Shown piece by piece: positions 1 to 7,578 of a DNA stretch of 21,566 nucleotides. The stretch covers positions 1 to 21,566 of the forward strand of contig CAYGWP010000055.1 of the NCBI GenBank assembly GCA_964353455.1, written 5' to 3'. The DNA is from CAYGWP01 sp964353455 (lineage in GTDB: Bacteria > Planctomycetota > Phycisphaerae > FEN-1346). Numbering within the stretch: the stretch's first letter is position 1; the number at the start of each line of letters is the position of its first letter. A model generated the notes under the pieces. The model saw nothing but the letters and a program-made list of their open reading frames with translations, did not search any database and was not told the origin of the DNA. A program made the position numbers and the translations under genes.

Positions 1-1071
1 GTCACGCTGGCCTACGAGACGTACGGAACGCTCTCGAAGCGGCGCGAGAACGCCGTCCTCCTGCTGCACGCCCTTTCGGGCGACGCACACGTGGCCGGCT
101 ACGTCACGCGCGATGACAAGAAGCCCGGCTGGTGGGACATCGTCGTCGGCCCCGGCAAGGCGTTCGACACAACAAAATATTTTGTTGTCTGCCCGAACAT
201 CATCGGTGGGTGCAAGGGGAGCACCGGGCCGTCTAGCCCGAACCCCGCCACCGGGCGGCCGTGGGGCCTCGCGTTCCCGATGGTCACGATCTCCGACATG
301 GTCCGCGCCCAGAAGGCCCTGATGGACCACCTGGGCATCCCGCGGTGGCTGTCGCTTTCGGGGGGCAGCATGGGGGGCTTCCAGGTGCTTGAGTGGGCGG
401 TGGCGCATCCGGACCGGGTGGCCTCGGCCATTCCGATTGCGACGACCGCGCGCCTGTCGGCCCAGGGCATCGCCTTCAACGAAGTTGGGCGGCAGGCCAT
501 CATGGCCGACCCGAACTGGCAGCAGGGCGAGTATTACGGGAAGCAGGCGCCGACGGCCGGCCTGGCGATCGCGCGGATGATCGGGCACATCACGTACCTG
601 TCGGACGAGCAGATGCACAGGAAATTCGGCCGCCGCCTCCAGGACCGCAAGGCCTTCGGCTACGACTTCAAGACCGAGTTTGAGGTCGAGAGTTACCTGC
701 GGTACCAGGGCGACAGTTTCGTCCGGCGGTTCGACCCGAATTCATATCTGTATATAACTAAGTCGATGGACTACTTCGACCTGCCGGCAAAGTACGGCTC
801 GCTCGTCGAGGCGTTCCGCCCGGTCCGCGCCGAATTCCTGGTCATCTCCATCTCCTCCGACTGGCTCTTCCCGACGTACCAGTCCAAGGAGATCGTCAAG
901 GCCCTTAAGGCCAACGGCGTCCCCACGACGTTCACGGAACTCGATTCTCCTTACGGGCACGACGCCTTCCTGGTGCCGAACGAGCAGATGGCCGCCACCA
1001 TCTCCGGGTTCCTGGCGAACGTCCAGCGGCGCGTCCGCGGCGAAGGCCAGGCGAGGGCCGCTTCCCTATGA
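1..1071 (+). CDS. metX: Homoserine O-acetyltransferase MetX (5' end cut by window)
   Basis: This enzyme acylates homoserine with acetyl-CoA (some family members use succinyl-CoA), the entry step of methionine synthesis in the cytoplasm. The frame is open from base 1, and 356 residues are visible. The family usually has about 370-390, so only a short N-terminus is missing. The alpha/beta-hydrolase triad is visible in this partial numbering: Ser123 in GGSMGG (codon 367-369), Asp287 in SSDWLFP, and His320 in YGHDAFL. The stop overlaps the metW start as ATGA, so the two are translationally coupled. The metX-metW pair is a known arrangement and supports the call. Two AT-rich, rare-codon patches stand out in an otherwise GC-rich gene: a 20-bp perfect palindrome at 169-188, and the SYLYITK segment near 740-770. 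The acyl donor cannot be read from the sequence. Confidence 0.95.
   Translation, partial: VTLAYETYGTLSKRRENAVLLLHALSGDAHVAGYVTRDDKKPGWWDIVVGPGKAFDTTKYFVVCPNIIGGCKGSTGPSSPNPATGRPWGLAFPMVTISDMVRAQKALMDHLGIPRWLSLSGGSMGGFQVLEWAVAHPDRVASAIPIATTARLSAQGIAFNEVGRQAIMADPNWQQGEYYGKQAPTAGLAIARMIGHITYLSDEQMHRKFGRRLQDRKAFGYDFKTEFEVESYLRYQGDSFVRRFDPNSYLYITKSMDYFDLPAKYGSLVEAFRPVRAEFLVISISSDWLFPTYQSKEIVKALKANGVPTTFTELDSPYGHDAFLVPNEQMAATISGFLANVQRRVRGEGQARAASL
169..188. repeat. 20-bp perfect AT-rich palindrome inside metX
   Basis: The half-site ACAACAAAAT is followed exactly by its reverse complement, centred between bases 178 and 179. It encodes part of the conserved FDTTKYFVV segment, using ACA, ACA, AAA, TAT, TTT and GTT where neighbouring codons end in G or C. 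It is seen directly; any function is unknown. Confidence 0.85.
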
Positions 1072-1697
1072 TCTCCCCGCACAAGAACCGCCAGACCAAA
1101 CTCCGCCTCGACTACGAACTCATCGAGTCGATGGTGCCAGAGGCCGCCAAGGTCCTCGACCTGGGCTGCGGCGACGGGCAACTGCTGGCCGACCTTATCG
1201 AACTGCGCCGATGCGAGGGGCGCGGCGTCGAAATCGACGACGAGGCCGTCCTTGAATGCGTGAAGCGAGGAGTGCCGGTCTATCACGGCGACATGCTCGA
1301 AGGGATGAGTTTCTACCGCGACGGGCAGTTCGACGTCGTGATCCTCAGCCAGACCCTTCAGCAGACGATGGACCCGCCGCACGTCATCCGCGAGATGCTC
1401 CGCGTCGGCAGGCGCGCCATCATCTCTTTCCCGAACTTCGGATACTGGGGCGTCCGCCTCCAACTCCTCTTCCGCGGACGCATGCCCCGCAGCCGCGCAC
1501 TGCCGTACCACTGGTACAACACGCCCAACGTGCACCTGTGCACGGTGAAGGACTTCCGGGAGTTCTGCGAGCGTGAGAAACTCCGCCGCGTCGAGGAGAT
1601 ATACCTCTCCGCCGGATACCGCCGCATCGGCGCCCGATGGGCCAACTGCCGGGCCGGCATGGCCATATTCCAGGTCGAAAGGGCCGAGCGGCCTTAG
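1068..1697 (+). CDS. metW: MetW, methionine biosynthesis methyltransferase-fold protein
   Basis: The 209-residue protein has a class I SAM-methyltransferase fold. Motif I, VLDLGCGDG, lies at residues 29-37. The MetW signature follows in the middle, including SQTLQQTMDPP, SFPNFGYWGVR and YHWYNTPNVHLCT. MetW is found next to metX in many bacteria and is reported to be needed for, or to enhance, homoserine acylation. Its own methyl-transfer reaction is not established. The ATG overlaps the metX stop (ATGA), implying coupled translation and a 1:1 supply of partners. The length is normal for the family, and the call is secure from the motifs plus the neighbour. Confidence 0.94.
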   Translation: MISPHKNRQTKLRLDYELIESMVPEAAKVLDLGCGDGQLLADLIELRRCEGRGVEIDDEAVLECVKRGVPVYHGDMLEGMSFYRDGQFDVVILSQTLQQTMDPPHVIREMLRVGRRAIISFPNFGYWGVRLQLLFRGRMPRSRALPYHWYNTPNVHLCTVKDFREFCEREKLRRVEEIYLSAGYRRIGARWANCRAGMAIFQVERAERP

Positions 1698-1728
1698 TGT
1701 TTTGTCGCTCGTCAAGGGATGGATTGCT

Positions 1729-1828
1729 GGGTGGCACGGCCACGCTGTTGCGTGGCCGTGGTCTTCGCCAGGGCAGAACCACGGCCACGCAGAGGCAAAG
1801 CGTGCGTGCCACCCCCCAGAGTGACGCA
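1729..1828. repeat. Double-hairpin (REPIN-like) repeat, copy 1
   Basis: The outer arms GGGTGGCACGG (from 1729) and CGTGCCACCCC (to about 1814) are inverted. Inside lies a near-perfect hairpin, ACGGCCACGC / GCGTGGCCGT (1736-1759, loop TGTT), followed by a second, weaker hairpin beginning ACGGCCACGC. The right end reads AGTGACGCA. A relative lies at 9806-9916 with the same layout but C-to-T changes matched by G-to-A changes across the stem. The repeat fills most of the gap between metW and the lipoprotein gene and could also act as a transcript end. Confidence 0.75.
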
Positions 1829-1926
1829 CTATCCTGATTGCACTTTCCGTCTGGACTTGGCGCGGCATTCCGGCGTAAACTGTTGCTGTGCCGCACATGG
1901 CCTCCAGACCGCAAAGGGACGAAGTC

Positions 1927-3114
1927 ATGCGTCCGTATGCACGGATCTTCGTGTGTGCGGGGTTGCTCCTGGCCCTGGCGCCGGCAGGGTGTGCGCCTCA
2001 GACCCGCGCCGCGCCCGGGCCTGACCCCGACGCCCTCGGGCCGCTCGACCCACAGGCGCTCCGCACGGTCTATAACACGCCCGCCTTCGTCATGAGGACC
2101 GTCAAGGACGGCCGTCCGGTGGCGGTGCAGGACACCGAGATCCCGGCAGGGACCGTCATCGACGACTCGAATCTCGTGGTCTTCGTCGAAGGGTCGGGCG
2201 ACCCGGTTGACGTCTTCCGGTGGACCGCGCGGTTGCTGGCCGAGAGTCCGCACGGTTTCCCTGATGCGTCGGAGCGCCTCGTCATCATCCTCGTGCACTG
2301 GAGCGAAACCAGGGACGTCGTTATCGAGCACCTCAGCCGGGATTCGCAGTTGGCCGGCGCCGCGCGGCTGCACCAGATGCTCGAAACGCACCGCCTGCGC
2401 CACGGCGATTGCGGACACGCCAGCGTCATCGGTTTCAGCGCGGGGACGCGAGTGATGCAGTTCGCATACACAGGCACGCTGACGGCGGGCGCGCCGGCGT
2501 ACCCCGAAGGGCTTCGCCATGCCGACAATCTCGTGTTCCTGGGGTCGAGCATTGGCAGCGAGGACCCCATGCCCGTGGAGTCGATTCGCGGGCGGTTCAT
2601 CAACTTCGTGAACCCTCGCGACACGCACTACGGAGACCGCGCCCCCTACATCGCCCCGGCGGGGGAGAAGGTGCGGCCGCTGGAGTTCCTGGTCGAACAT
2701 ACGCTCGTGCCGCGGCCGCACTTCGGCGCGAGCGTCGAGGGTTTTATCCGGGCGCCCACGCTGACCAGCGCGGCCCAGTTCGACGCGCTCGAGACCCCCA
2801 CGGCCGCACGCGATCGCCAGGTCCTTGACCAGGCGTTCCGGATGGTCAACGTCCCCATCCCGCAGGAACTCGTGCCGAAGGACATCCTCGGCCTGCCCAT
2901 TCTGAACGACGACATGGACGACTACTTCAACCAGGCGCCGAACCATTACATCCTTGTGGGCCGCGGGCCGGCCAACAGGCTCGACGGCCTGGATTTTGCG
3001 CAGTACCGCGCGGCGGCCGAGCAGTTCGTCCGCGAGCACGTCGGCGCCGCGGCGATGCACGGGCGGCTGTATCGGTTCGATCTCGGACTTCCGGTCGATG
3101 GCGCGAAACGCTGA
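1927..3114 (+). CDS. Secreted lipoprotein with alpha/beta-hydrolase-like serine motif
   Basis: The protein has 395 residues. It starts with a lipoprotein signal: MRPYAR, a hydrophobic run at residues 7-18, and a lipobox-like APAG ahead of Cys22. I chose the ATG at 1927 over an upstream one at 1888 because it is preceded by AAGGGA at good spacing and puts the signal peptide at the N-terminus. The core contains a strand-then-nucleophile-elbow motif, VIGFSAGTR, with Ser171. HADNLVFLGSSIGSEDP follows, as in hydrolases of the DUF900/lipase-like type, and there is a late His (PNHYILVG). No close family is recognised. The substrate is unknown; a lipid- or ester-directed hydrolase at the inner or outer membrane is an inference. 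It lies 71 bp upstream of asnB on the same strand and may share a transcript with it. Confidence 0.7.
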   Translation: MRPYARIFVCAGLLLALAPAGCAPQTRAAPGPDPDALGPLDPQALRTVYNTPAFVMRTVKDGRPVAVQDTEIPAGTVIDDSNLVVFVEGSGDPVDVFRWTARLLAESPHGFPDASERLVIILVHWSETRDVVIEHLSRDSQLAGAARLHQMLETHRLRHGDCGHASVIGFSAGTRVMQFAYTGTLTAGAPAYPEGLRHADNLVFLGSSIGSEDPMPVESIRGRFINFVNPRDTHYGDRAPYIAPAGEKVRPLEFLVEHTLVPRPHFGASVEGFIRAPTLTSAAQFDALETPTAARDRQVLDQAFRMVNVPIPQELVPKDILGLPILNDDMDDYFNQAPNHYILVGRGPANRLDGLDFAQYRAAAEQFVREHVGAAAMHGRLYRFDLGLPVDGAKR

Positions 3115-3115
3115 A

Positions 3116-3137
3116 GGGGGTCGCTCGACCGGCCCCC
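3116..3137 (+). terminator. Hairpin between lipoprotein gene and asnB
   Basis: GGGGGTCG pairs with CGGCCCCC (one G-T pair) around a 6-base loop, starting two bases after the lipoprotein stop. No U-run follows directly; only a TTTT lies about 11 bases later. It may be a weak terminator, an attenuator or an mRNA 3'-end stabiliser. Confidence 0.4.
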
Positions 3138-3185
3138 GCATCCGGGTTTTGCCGGCAGAGACCGCAAGAGAGAAAGTGGGGCCAG

Positions 3186-5216
3186 ATGTGCGGCATAGCC
3201 GGCATTTATAATTTGCGGGGGCGCGGCCTCCCGCAGTTCAGTCCGGCCGACGTTCTGGCGAGCATCCGCCACCGCGGTCCCGACGACGAGGGCTGGTTCC
3301 AGGACGACCGCCTGTTCCTGGGCGTCACGCGGCTCGCGATCATCGACCTGGAGAGCGGCCGGCAGCCGGTGGCCGACGAGTCGGGCCGCTTCCACCTCGT
3401 GATGAACGGCGAGATCTATAACTATGCGGACCTTACGGCGGAACTGAAGTCGCGCGGCCACGTCTTCCGCTCGCGAAGCGACACCGAGTCCGCTCTGCAC
3501 CTGCTGGAGGAGAGTTGGGCCGGCGCACTGGATCGCCTTGACGGCCAGTTCGCCATGGCGGCCTACGATGCCGCTGCGAACCGGCTGCTCCTGGCGCGCG
3601 ACCGCATGGGCATCGCGCCCCTATACTACGCCGAGGTTGGCGACTGGCTGGTCTTCGGTTCGGAGATGAAGGCGATCTTCGCCACCGGCATCGTGCGGCC
3701 CGAGATCGACCCGAGGGCGCTCGACGCCGTGGCCGCGTTCTGCTGCGTACCGGCCCCGCGCACCGTGTTTCGCGGCATCCGTCAACTGCCGCCGGGGCGG
3801 TATCTCGAAGTGAAGGGCGGGGTGGTCGCCGAGCGCACGTACTGGGACATCCCGTTCAACGACGCCGGGCAGTACCCCAGCAAGAGCGTCGGCCAATGGG
3901 CGGACGAGTTTTACGAGGTCCTCCACGGCGCATGCTCCAGGCAACTCATGTCCGACGTGCCCGTTGGCCTGTACCTCTCGGGCGGGATCGACTCGTCCAG
4001 CGTCGCGGCAATGGTGGCTGACCACGCGGACGTTTCGCGCCACGTCTTTTCGATTGCGTTCCCGGAGCCGGGCTTCGACGAGAGCCGCTGGACGGAGCGC
4101 GTCGCCGGGTTCCTGGGCATTAAGATGCACATGTTGACGTATCACCAGCGCGACCTTGCGCGGGACCTGCGCCGGCACATCTACCACGGCGAGACGCCCC
4201 TGGTATCGACCGAGGGCGTGGCCCTGATGGCCCTCTCGAAACTCGCGTCGCGGGAGGTCAAGGTGGTGCTGACCGGCGAAGGCGCCGACGAGTCGCTGGG
4301 CGGCTACGAGTATTTCCGCTGGGACGCCGCACGCTCGCACATGGGCGACGGCCTGCCCGGGAAGGCGTTCCAGGCAATCGTGCGGCTGGGGGTGCGGTTC
4401 TTGATGGGCAATCGCAACGCCATCGCACCCACGCCCGAGGATGCGGCCTACGCGCAGGAACTGTTCGGCTTCGACCCCTCGATCATGGCTAAGTTCCTGT
4501 ACTTCCGCATGGTGCGGGAACTCGTCTACTCCGACGAGATGCTCGCGCGGCAGGGCCGGCTTTCCGACGCCGAGTTCATCGACCTGCCGCTGGACCGCAT
4601 GCGGCGGTGGGACCTCCTGAACCGCACCCTCTACTTGAGCAGCCGCATCCTCATGACCAACCACCTGCTGGGTTCGCACGGCGACCGCGCGGTGATGGCC
4701 AACTCGGTGGAGGGCCGTCATCCCTTCCTCGACCGGGCGGTGCAGGAGTTCCTGGGCACGGTGCCGCCGGCCGTCAAGACGCGCGTATTCAGTTCGAAGT
4801 TCCTCCTTCGCCGCGCGATGGCGGGCCGGCTGCCGCGCGAGGTCATCCACCGCCGCAAGAAGATGTTCCTCGCCCCGTTCGGGACGCCCTTCGTGGGCCA
4901 GGACGCCACCGACGAGATCCGCGACCTGCTCAGGCCCGAGAAGATCGAGGAGTTCGGCTACTTCGACCCGGAGAAGGTGGGGCGGCTGGTCGCCCGCATC
5001 GAGGCCGTCAAGGACCAGGTCGCCACGGACCGGGGCGACAACTTCCGCGTGCGCCGCCACGTGGTCGAGCGCACGGTCCAGGGCATGGCGATGAACTTCG
5101 TGGTCACGACGCAGATGCTCGAAGACCTGGTTCGGCGGGGCGAGTTCTGCCGCCACGAGGATGCCGCAGCCCGGCAGTCCGCCGCACAGATTACTCTCGG
5201 CGACCCCCAGGCATGA
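3186..5216 (+). CDS. asnB: Asparagine synthase (glutamine-hydrolysing)
   Basis: This cytoplasmic enzyme uses glutamine nitrogen and ATP to make asparagine from aspartate. The start is fixed by MCGIAGIYN: Cys2 is the N-terminal nucleophile of the class II glutaminase domain (roughly residues 1-210). The synthetase domain follows, with the PP-loop SGGIDSS at 265-271, GEGADESLGGYEYF, and VEGRHPFLD. At 676 residues it is somewhat longer than typical AsnB. The last 17 residues (ending ITLGDPQA) are unusual because their DNA is repeated, still in frame, next to tRNA-His at 7332-7385. Some members of this superfamily amidate other acceptors in polysaccharide or peptide pathways, but nothing here points to such a cluster. 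No strong ribosome-binding site is visible. Confidence 0.9.
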   Translation: MCGIAGIYNLRGRGLPQFSPADVLASIRHRGPDDEGWFQDDRLFLGVTRLAIIDLESGRQPVADESGRFHLVMNGEIYNYADLTAELKSRGHVFRSRSDTESALHLLEESWAGALDRLDGQFAMAAYDAAANRLLLARDRMGIAPLYYAEVGDWLVFGSEMKAIFATGIVRPEIDPRALDAVAAFCCVPAPRTVFRGIRQLPPGRYLEVKGGVVAERTYWDIPFNDAGQYPSKSVGQWADEFYEVLHGACSRQLMSDVPVGLYLSGGIDSSSVAAMVADHADVSRHVFSIAFPEPGFDESRWTERVAGFLGIKMHMLTYHQRDLARDLRRHIYHGETPLVSTEGVALMALSKLASREVKVVLTGEGADESLGGYEYFRWDAARSHMGDGLPGKAFQAIVRLGVRFLMGNRNAIAPTPEDAAYAQELFGFDPSIMAKFLYFRMVRELVYSDEMLARQGRLSDAEFIDLPLDRMRRWDLLNRTLYLSSRILMTNHLLGSHGDRAVMANSVEGRHPFLDRAVQEFLGTVPPAVKTRVFSSKFLLRRAMAGRLPREVIHRRKKMFLAPFGTPFVGQDATDEIRDLLRPEKIEEFGYFDPEKVGRLVARIEAVKDQVATDRGDNFRVRRHVVERTVQGMAMNFVVTTQMLEDLVRRGEFCRHEDAAARQSAAQITLGDPQA

Positions 5217-5253
5217 ATCGCCGGCCGTGGCGCAGGCAGGAATGGGGTGGGCG
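5163..5253. repeat. 91-bp direct repeat, left copy (asnB tail plus tRNA-His 3' end)
   Basis: By hand alignment it matches 7332-7422 with 8 mismatches and no gaps, at a constant offset of 2169 bases. It contains the last codons and stop of asnB, about 24 bases of spacer, and the CCA plus 3' acceptor strand of tRNA-His as seen on the plus strand (TGGGGTGGGCG). Together with the right copy it brackets the HEAT-repeat gene. Confidence 0.85.
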
Positions 5254-5270
5254 GGAGGCAAGCGCTCGAA
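5242..5270 (-). pseudogene. tRNA-His 3'-end remnant
   Basis: Read on the minus strand, the segment retains GGTTCGAG (T-arm), then a degenerate stretch, then the acceptor strand CGCCCAC, discriminator C and CCA. The D-arm and anticodon arm are missing. It is a partial copy of the intact tRNA at 7412-7489, left at the far end of the HEAT cassette. Confidence 0.65.
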
Positions 5271-5352
5271 CCGTGGGCGAAGGCTTACCTGAAACATTTC
5301 GCCGGCCCGCTCTCCACCGACGTGCGTATTGTCGCGCAGTTGGTGCAGGGTG

Positions 5353-5463
5353 TCAGCTCTTGACCGTATAGCGCCCGATCCTCGGCGGGCCATCGAACGT
5401 GACCTTGCCCTCGCGCTTCAGAGCGGCCAGGTCCCTCTTGTGCCACACTTTTTCAACGGGCTG
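5353..5463 (-). other. Coding-like in-frame extension beyond the HEAT gene's TAG
   Basis: Directly after the amber stop of the HEAT gene, the same frame stays open for 36 codons to a TGA. It encodes a basic, protein-like tail (QPVEKVWHKRDLAAL, later FDGPPRIGRYTVKS). By my count 29 of 36 codons are not A/T-ending beyond the six GTT, GAA, AAA, GCT, GAT and TAT, giving about 83% G/C at the third base, which is what real genes here show. It may be the former C-terminus cut off by a nonsense change, a readthrough product, or a remnant of another gene. No independent start with a ribosome-binding site is seen. Confidence 0.5.
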
Positions 5464-7170
5464 CTAGCCTCCGTGACCTCGGCGGGCCAGCTCTTGCTCT
5501 GCCAGTTTTCGGACCGCCGAGCAGTCGACCGTCTGTCGTACCGCCTTCGCGCCGGTCTCTTCTCTGTCGAAGCCCATCTGGACGGCCACAAAACGCACAA
5601 TGATCTGAGGATCCTTCGTCCCAGATAGTTGTCCCAAAAGCTCCTGCGGGACCGCAGGCGCGCTCTGCTTAAGGACATCGGCAATAGCGCTCACGGCGGC
5701 CACCTTGGAATGACCCATTTCGAGAATCTGCGGACGGGGTTCATCGGCAACCTGTAAGAGATCAAAGAGGGGCTTTACGGCCCGGGCGTCTCCCATGCTG
5801 CCGAGGGCTGCGGCCACATCAGGGCCATGTTCATCATCCGCATGGAACCACAAGGCTGCAACCAAGGGCTCCAGGGCCGCCGGGCCCTCGGCCAGCGCCT
5901 CCTGGAACTTGCACTTTCCCACCTTCAGCAGCGCACGCTGCTCCGGGCCCTGAGGATCTCCGCCCATGTTCTCGAAAGCCTCGAGCGCCGCGTCCCGGAC
6001 CTCCTGCTGACGGTCCAACAAAGCTCTGAGCAAGGGTTCCGCCGCGCGCGCGTCAGCGATCCGTCCCAAGGCTTGGGCGGCGTTTCGGCGCACGGGCCAA
6101 TCCGGGTCCTTGAGCGATGCCAACAGCGCAGGCACGGTCTGGGCGTCGCCAATCTTACCAAGGGCTTCGGCCGCCCTCTCGCGCAGGAAGTCGTCCTTGG
6201 CGCTCAGACAGGCCAGGAGGCCGGGAATGGCCCGAGGATCGCCCAATTCCCCGAGCGCCATGGCTGCGCAGGAACCCACGGAACGGCCTTCGTCCTTGAG
6301 TTGCCTGATCAGGGGCTCGAGGGCGCGCCTGTCCCCGATCTTTCCTAGGTTGGTGACGGCCCTTTCTCTGACCTTTTCGTCCGGGTGTTGAAGCAAGGCC
6401 ACCAAGAAGTCAAGTGCCTTTGGGCCGCCTGCCTTTGCCAAGGCATCGCAGGCTTTCCATGGGAGGTCGTATTCGGCTGACGACTGGAACGTGTGCCACT
6501 TGACCCGCGTCGCTTGGTCCAGATACGGCATCGCCGCTTCCCCTTCGGCAGCAGCTTCCTCGAACTCTTTGAGGGCCACGGCCCGGAGCGCACGGAGTCG
6601 TTGAGTTTCCGGTTTCCATTTAAGGTGAGCAAGGCCGCGGACCAAGTCGTACTGGCCGGATGCGTCTCCCTGGCTGAGCGCTTGTTCAAGGCCATGAACG
6701 AGGACCCGTTCGGCCTCAGGGCCGCCGATGTCCCCGAGGGCCTCCGCCGCTTCCATTCGCACCGAATGCTCCGCATCCGAGAGGGCTGCAACCAGAGGCC
6801 CAACCGCCCGCTGATCGCGCAGTTGCCCAAGGGCTTTGCAGACATCCCTTCGAACGTCGGCGTCAATGTCCGTGAGTTTCAGGACAAGTTCGGGAACGGC
6901 CCGGGGATCCCCCATCTCGCCCAGGGCCAGCACAGCCAAACTGCGATACGAGGAAAAGGGGCTCTTCAGTGCCTCGACCAGCCCCGGCAGGGCTCTCTGG
7001 TCATTTAGGCGGCGAAGGGCCCACAGGACCTCTTTGCAGATGCCGGTCCGCAGCGCCTCCAAGAGCGGCTCAACGGCTCTCGGATCGCCCGACTTGCCAA
7101 GTTCCTCGGCAGCGCGCCATCGCTTCTCCGAATCCTTGGACCTGAGCTGACGCAGCGTCCACCACAGCAT
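5464..7170 (-). CDS. HEAT-repeat (PBS-lyase type) scaffold protein
   Basis: The 568-residue protein is built almost wholly of about 30-residue helical pairs, with recurrent DPRAVEPLLEAL, VRRDVCKALGQL and VRRNAAQALGRI type motifs. These are the short E-Z/PBS-lyase HEAT repeats, which usually bind other proteins and are not themselves enzymes. The start is placed at 7170 (MLWWTLRQL) because GGGAGGG lies about 8 bases upstream; codons further upstream to 7314 read as noncoding. No signal peptide is seen, so it is probably cytoplasmic. It is convergent with asnB and sits alone between 91-bp direct repeats, so it looks like an inserted cassette. Codon choice seems a little less GC-biased than its neighbours by eye. 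Its partner is unknown. Confidence 0.85.
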   Translation of the reverse strand: MLWWTLRQLRSKDSEKRWRAAEELGKSGDPRAVEPLLEALRTGICKEVLWALRRLNDQRALPGLVEALKSPFSSYRSLAVLALGEMGDPRAVPELVLKLTDIDADVRRDVCKALGQLRDQRAVGPLVAALSDAEHSVRMEAAEALGDIGGPEAERVLVHGLEQALSQGDASGQYDLVRGLAHLKWKPETQRLRALRAVALKEFEEAAAEGEAAMPYLDQATRVKWHTFQSSAEYDLPWKACDALAKAGGPKALDFLVALLQHPDEKVRERAVTNLGKIGDRRALEPLIRQLKDEGRSVGSCAAMALGELGDPRAIPGLLACLSAKDDFLRERAAEALGKIGDAQTVPALLASLKDPDWPVRRNAAQALGRIADARAAEPLLRALLDRQQEVRDAALEAFENMGGDPQGPEQRALLKVGKCKFQEALAEGPAALEPLVAALWFHADDEHGPDVAAALGSMGDARAVKPLFDLLQVADEPRPQILEMGHSKVAAVSAIADVLKQSAPAVPQELLGQLSGTKDPQIIVRFVAVQMGFDREETGAKAVRQTVDCSAVRKLAEQELARRGHGG

Positions 7171-7331
7171 GGTTGGTCCCTCCCAAACGCGCCTCCGCGC
7201 CACATTCACTCCAGGACGATGTACAGCCAATCGAGCCGGAACCACACCGAGATGCACAAATGACAGCTCCCAAGGGCCGCCATGCCTCGACTCCGGGTAG
7301 CTGAGGTTTGACAAGGAGTATCTCTAATGGC

Positions 7332-7422
7332 GCCGCAGCCCCGCAGTCCGCCGCACAGATTACTCTCAGCGACCCACAGGCATGAGGCGCCGGTCGTGGC
7401 GCAGGCAGATATGGGGTGGGCG
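7332..7422. repeat. 91-bp direct repeat, right copy (asnB-tail duplicate abutting tRNA-His)
   Basis: This is the partner of 5163-5253. Its plus-strand reading in the asnB frame still gives an intact tail and TGA (17 codons, two substitutions: Arg to Pro and Gly to Ser). It runs into the 3' end of the intact tRNA-His gene and stops matching exactly at the inner end of the acceptor strand. Confidence 0.85.
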
Positions 7423-7489
7423 AGGGGACTCGAACCCCCGACCCTCGGGACCACAACCCGATGCTCTATCCAGCTGAGCTACGCCCACC
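7412..7489 (-). tRNA. tRNA-His (anticodon GUG)
   Basis: Read on the minus strand, a full cloverleaf forms: acceptor GTGGGCG / CGCCCAC, D-arm GCTC...GAGC, anticodon stem TCGGG / CCCGA with loop TTGTGGT (anticodon GTG), and T-arm with loop TTCGAGT. The histidine identity is confirmed by an extra 5' G (complement of base 7489) opposite discriminator C (complement of 7415). The CCA end is encoded (7412-7414). A good promoter lies just upstream. Confidence 0.96.
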
Positions 7490-7527
7490 ACACGGAAACC
7501 GGCCGGTCTGAATTCCTGCGGCCGGAC

Positions 7528-7556
7528 ATTATGGCGGCGCCCAATGGCCGCGTCAA
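7528..7556 (-). promoter_or_regulatory. Predicted sigma70-type promoter for tRNA-His
   Basis: On the minus strand, TTGACG (7551-7556) is followed by a 17-base spacer and CATAAT (7528-7533). This would start transcription about 30 bases before the mature tRNA 5' end. It lies between nanA and the tRNA, so the tRNA need not depend on nanA readthrough. Confidence 0.55.
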
Positions 7557-7578
7557 GGGCGAGAACGACACGCATCCC

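Noticed and set aside
1420..3141. 573-residue minus-strand open frame opposite metW and the lipoprotein
   Set aside because: It spans an intergenic repeat and two real genes in antisense; the composition is typical of high-GC shadows.
3621..5393. Long minus-strand open frame opposite asnB
   Set aside because: It is a GC-driven antisense shadow, rich in Arg, His and Val with no recognisable motif, while asnB on the plus strand has full family signatures.
7171..7314. N-terminal extension of the HEAT protein to 7314
   Set aside because: The extension has no HEAT pattern, and a clear ribosome site precedes the internal ATG at 7170.
7366..7575. 69-residue minus-strand reading containing VAQLDRASGCGPEGRGFESP
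   Set aside because: This is the translated tRNA-His sequence, a well-known false protein; the tRNA cloverleaf explains it.
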